Part shown: piece by piece, positions 8,701-9,082 of the stretch
How the letters are laid out: each line of letters begins with the position of its first letter
Numbering within the stretch: position 1 is the stretch's first letter
Assembly: GCA_018668095.1 (NCBI GenBank)
Contig: JABIQF010000194.1
Location: forward strand, 1 to 9,082
Origin: Cellvibrionales bacterium
GTDB taxonomy: Bacteria > Pseudomonadota > Gammaproteobacteria > Pseudomonadales > UBA7434
Direction: 5' to 3'
Length of the DNA stretch: 9,082 nucleotides
The notes under the pieces: generated by a model
Told to the model about the DNA's origin: nothing
Database searches by the model: none
The model's input: only the letters and a program-made list of their open reading frames with translations
Translations under genes and position numbers: made by a program

Positions 8701-8860
8701 CAAGCGCCGACTCTAAACTTTTACGGATACTATAAACAACAACCTCTTCGATGGCTGAGTCTTCATTGCTATTTTGAGCATGGCTATTGAGACTACACAG
8801 GGTTATCACAACCACAAGGCATTTTGACAAACCGTTAGAATTTGCAGTGTTGATGTTCAT
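5726..8860 (-). CDS. TonB-dependent outer-membrane receptor, Xanthomonas/Caulobacter-type (probable glycan importer)
   Basis: A 1044-residue outer-membrane receptor that should bind an oligosaccharide outside the cell and bring it into the periplasm using TonB energy. It has a signal peptide (about 1-28, ending SHA), a TonB-box-like stretch EEVVVYSIRKSLE (38-50), and a plug domain (about 60-165) with DIGKLPDENVAEVLENIPGVQ, VSIRGSDQNRVEMNGR and GGTINVKT. A large beta-barrel follows, with RRPNFSQLSP (769-778) and NPSLKP (793-798), and it ends in Phe. This pattern is typical of the TonB-Xanth-Caul receptors, many of which sit in carbohydrate utilisation clusters. The start is secured by GGAGAAG 3 bases before the ATG (GGAG core 6 bases away). 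Two cysteine pairs (C320/C373 and C841/C854) lie in barrel regions that look like external loops. It is first in the operon, behind an operator-bearing promoter. The ligand is unknown. Confidence 0.95.
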   Translation of the reverse strand: MNINTANSNGLSKCLVVVITLCSLNSHAQNSNEDSAIEEVVVYSIRKSLESALAEKREKVNLTEIINADDIGKLPDENVAEVLENIPGVQITRDAGIGDGVSIRGSDQNRVEMNGRGTTPSGDSRGGISFSDLPAALVKSLHVVKVPSADMVEGSLGGTINVKTYRGLSLKKPLKVISLKSEYAQNAEDWNRNFSFTVGDKFSTGIGEIGAILTVSHIDKSIRQDSIRVSPSVRKVVDKYINSTYSLPDGDNDPDPYYYPGYSEISSNDEERENTALSGSLEWRAAPGLKFFVEGSYSDFSKRGRGQMAITQPADISDSCTNLNTDRETDSINPVVIDGIPVMPQATFDVINVEGLDIGIMTSGMMGGGIRNCRADVAADYESKPTNDGVQIKTKNVSGTRDTKSHIFALGGEWVGDNVEVKFELSGASSKTSTPSFQTIFQYNNPEHLRFLTGNGKIRMPMFYDTRGDYLQYGPLEDAVGRSSSFVAGTTTFFTFDQSALLDPKNYALFLAKDLEGFFDNDLYAQKVDAKWDFDHKFLSGLSAGVRTSQRSNSKQRSSAQTSQYPGITALQLEEAFPGFMEETEGGLFSNAGGGLYLDEFVTASSEVIFNQREAVREFLSLEVDLDPLQSFEVEEDTAAAYIKADFFVDVFDIPVRGNVGVRVITTDQVASGKKSLTAAEMTSSLDAQGFDYTDLLEEYSQSGSVSSQTVADLTAAGFSSETIESFFNNGLSSIDESQSYTNVLPSASLVISPIEKMQIRLGYAEILRRPNFSQLSPTAVYPLDNSPVNVGNPSLKPTTAQQYDLTFEYYFRKGSVFSLGYFYKDLDSVIGKVSTPRGICNVNASSSGEATSCNVGGIDGGLVTAVTPTNLPGGTIEGFEIALQHSFIGLPQPFDGLGIIANYAYQKGERGLTFSTPGYLSDEGLEPDFPLNFVGLSENSYNLTVYYDKPRFPLSGRLRYTYRDEFLQTEVSEVTAGLPLYTAARGQLNASMSYKINKTFSLNFSGVNLTKEPVIHRAIFSTGPIGRMRDPDRRFSIGIRGRF

Positions 8861-8863
8861 TTA

Positions 8864-8870
8864 CTTCTCC
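8864..8870 (-). promoter_or_regulatory. Strong ribosome binding site of the receptor gene
   Basis: GGAGAAG on the minus strand, with its GGAG core 6 bases before the ATG, fixes the receptor start at 8860. It lies immediately after the U-rich run of the leader, so folding of the leader could affect access to it. Confidence 0.8.
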
Positions 8871-8884
8871 GTTAAAAAATACAC

Positions 8885-8931
8885 ACACATAGCGATCCGC
8901 CACCTAGGGCCCCTCGGTAACGACAATGTGT
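8885..8931 (-). other. Possible folded 5' leader of the receptor mRNA
   Basis: Within the predicted untranslated leader, ACACAT (8885-8890) is complementary to ATGTGT (8926-8931). Nested short complementary segments lie inside: CG 8893-8894 with 8921-8922, CCG 8897-8899 with CGG 8915-8917, and AGG 8906-8908 with CCT 8912-8914. The core is clearly more GC-rich than its surroundings. In the transcript the fold is followed by a U-rich run (8879-8874) and then the ribosome site. The stem is interrupted and could be chance. No known riboswitch class is recognised. Confidence 0.3.
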
Positions 8932-8941
8932 TTTTCGCAAT

Positions 8942-8969
8942 ATTATAAGCATTATGACAGCGCTGTCAC
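8942..8969 (-). promoter_or_regulatory. Sigma70-like promoter of the receptor operon (downstream candidate)
   Basis: On the minus strand a -35-like GTGACA (8969-8964, five of six consensus bases) is followed by 16 bases and a perfect TATAAT (8947-8942). Transcription would begin near 8935, leaving a leader of about 75 bases before the receptor ATG. The -35 box lies inside the palindromic operator, an arrangement suited to repression. The assignment rests on consensus matching only. Confidence 0.6.
8955..8968. promoter_or_regulatory. Perfect 14-bp palindrome, probable LacI-family operator
   Basis: TGACAGCGCTGTCA is a perfect inverted repeat with a central CG, the form typical of LacI-family operators. 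From memory, it fits the core TGACARCGYTGTCA described for NagR-type regulators of Shewanella and other gammaproteobacteria, though other LacI-family regulators bind similar cores. It covers the -35 box of one candidate promoter and lies just downstream of the -10 of the other, so a bound repressor would block both. No regulator gene is in the window, so the cognate protein is unknown. Confidence 0.75.
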
Positions 8970-8971
8970 GA

Positions 8972-8999
8972 ATTCTAGCATGGTTAAAGTTATTATCAA
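8972..8999 (-). promoter_or_regulatory. Second sigma70-like promoter candidate, upstream of the operator
   Basis: TTGATA (8999-8994) and TAGAAT (8977-8972) on the minus strand are spaced by 16 bases, each differing from consensus at one position. Initiation would fall inside or at the far edge of the operator palindrome. It may be an alternative to the promoter at 8942-8969, or one of the two may be inactive. Evidence is consensus matching only. Confidence 0.4.
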
Positions 9000-9082
9000 A
9001 GAAATAGTTTAACTCAAAGACGACCTAATAGAAGTCGATGCAATTAATGATCAGGCGTGAGAATTATCGGCATTGAATATGA

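Noticed and set aside
8881..8890. CA dinucleotide run as a phase-variable simple repeat
   Set aside because: Only about four units are present, too few for slippage, and the run is outside the coding frame.
9000..9082. Short open stretches entering from the right edge on the minus strand (one closing at TAA 9044-9046) and a 12-codon frame on the plus strand from 9038
   Set aside because: All are too short to show composition or homology. One may be the tail of an upstream gene, but nothing supports this, and otherwise I see nothing in this piece.

Overview
The window is a compact, single-strand gene cluster for taking up and breaking down a (probably sulfated) polysaccharide or oligosaccharide. 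The likely host is a marine gammaproteobacterium such as an Alteromonadales or Cellvibrionales relative. The evidence is moderate-to-low GC by eye, a TonB-dependent receptor resembling the Xanthomonas/Caulobacter glycan receptors, a formylglycine sulfatase, a secreted family 3 glycoside hydrolase, and a LacI-type operator over the promoter. The taxon is an inference and nothing here fixes it.

Layout, following transcription from right to left on the minus strand: the far right (about 8861-9082) is the control region, with two overlapping sigma70-like promoters, a perfect 14-bp palindrome typical of LacI-family operators, and a GC-rich leader that can fold just before the first gene. Next come the outer-membrane TonB-dependent receptor (5726-8860), a secreted right-handed parallel beta-helix protein of unknown activity (4003-5685), a secreted S1-type sulfatase with a TTG start (2521-3963) and a secreted GH3 exo-glycosidase (194-2497). 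The gaps are only 40, 39 and 23 bp with no convincing terminator between genes, so the four genes probably form one operon.

At the extreme left (1-136) there is a decayed second copy of part of the GH3 gene. It aligns without gaps to about 809-945 of the intact gene, at about 87% identity over the first 100 bases, and carries two in-frame stops. It is the relic of a duplicated GH3 gene directly downstream of the operon and runs off the window edge.

Working model (inference): the receptor imports glycan fragments, the beta-helix protein acts on the polymer or a side chain, the sulfatase removes sulfate esters and the GH3 enzyme removes terminal sugars. A LacI-type repressor encoded elsewhere would release the promoter when a breakdown product appears. 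The substrate cannot be read from the sequence. The beta-helix protein is the least explained component and the best candidate for new enzymology.
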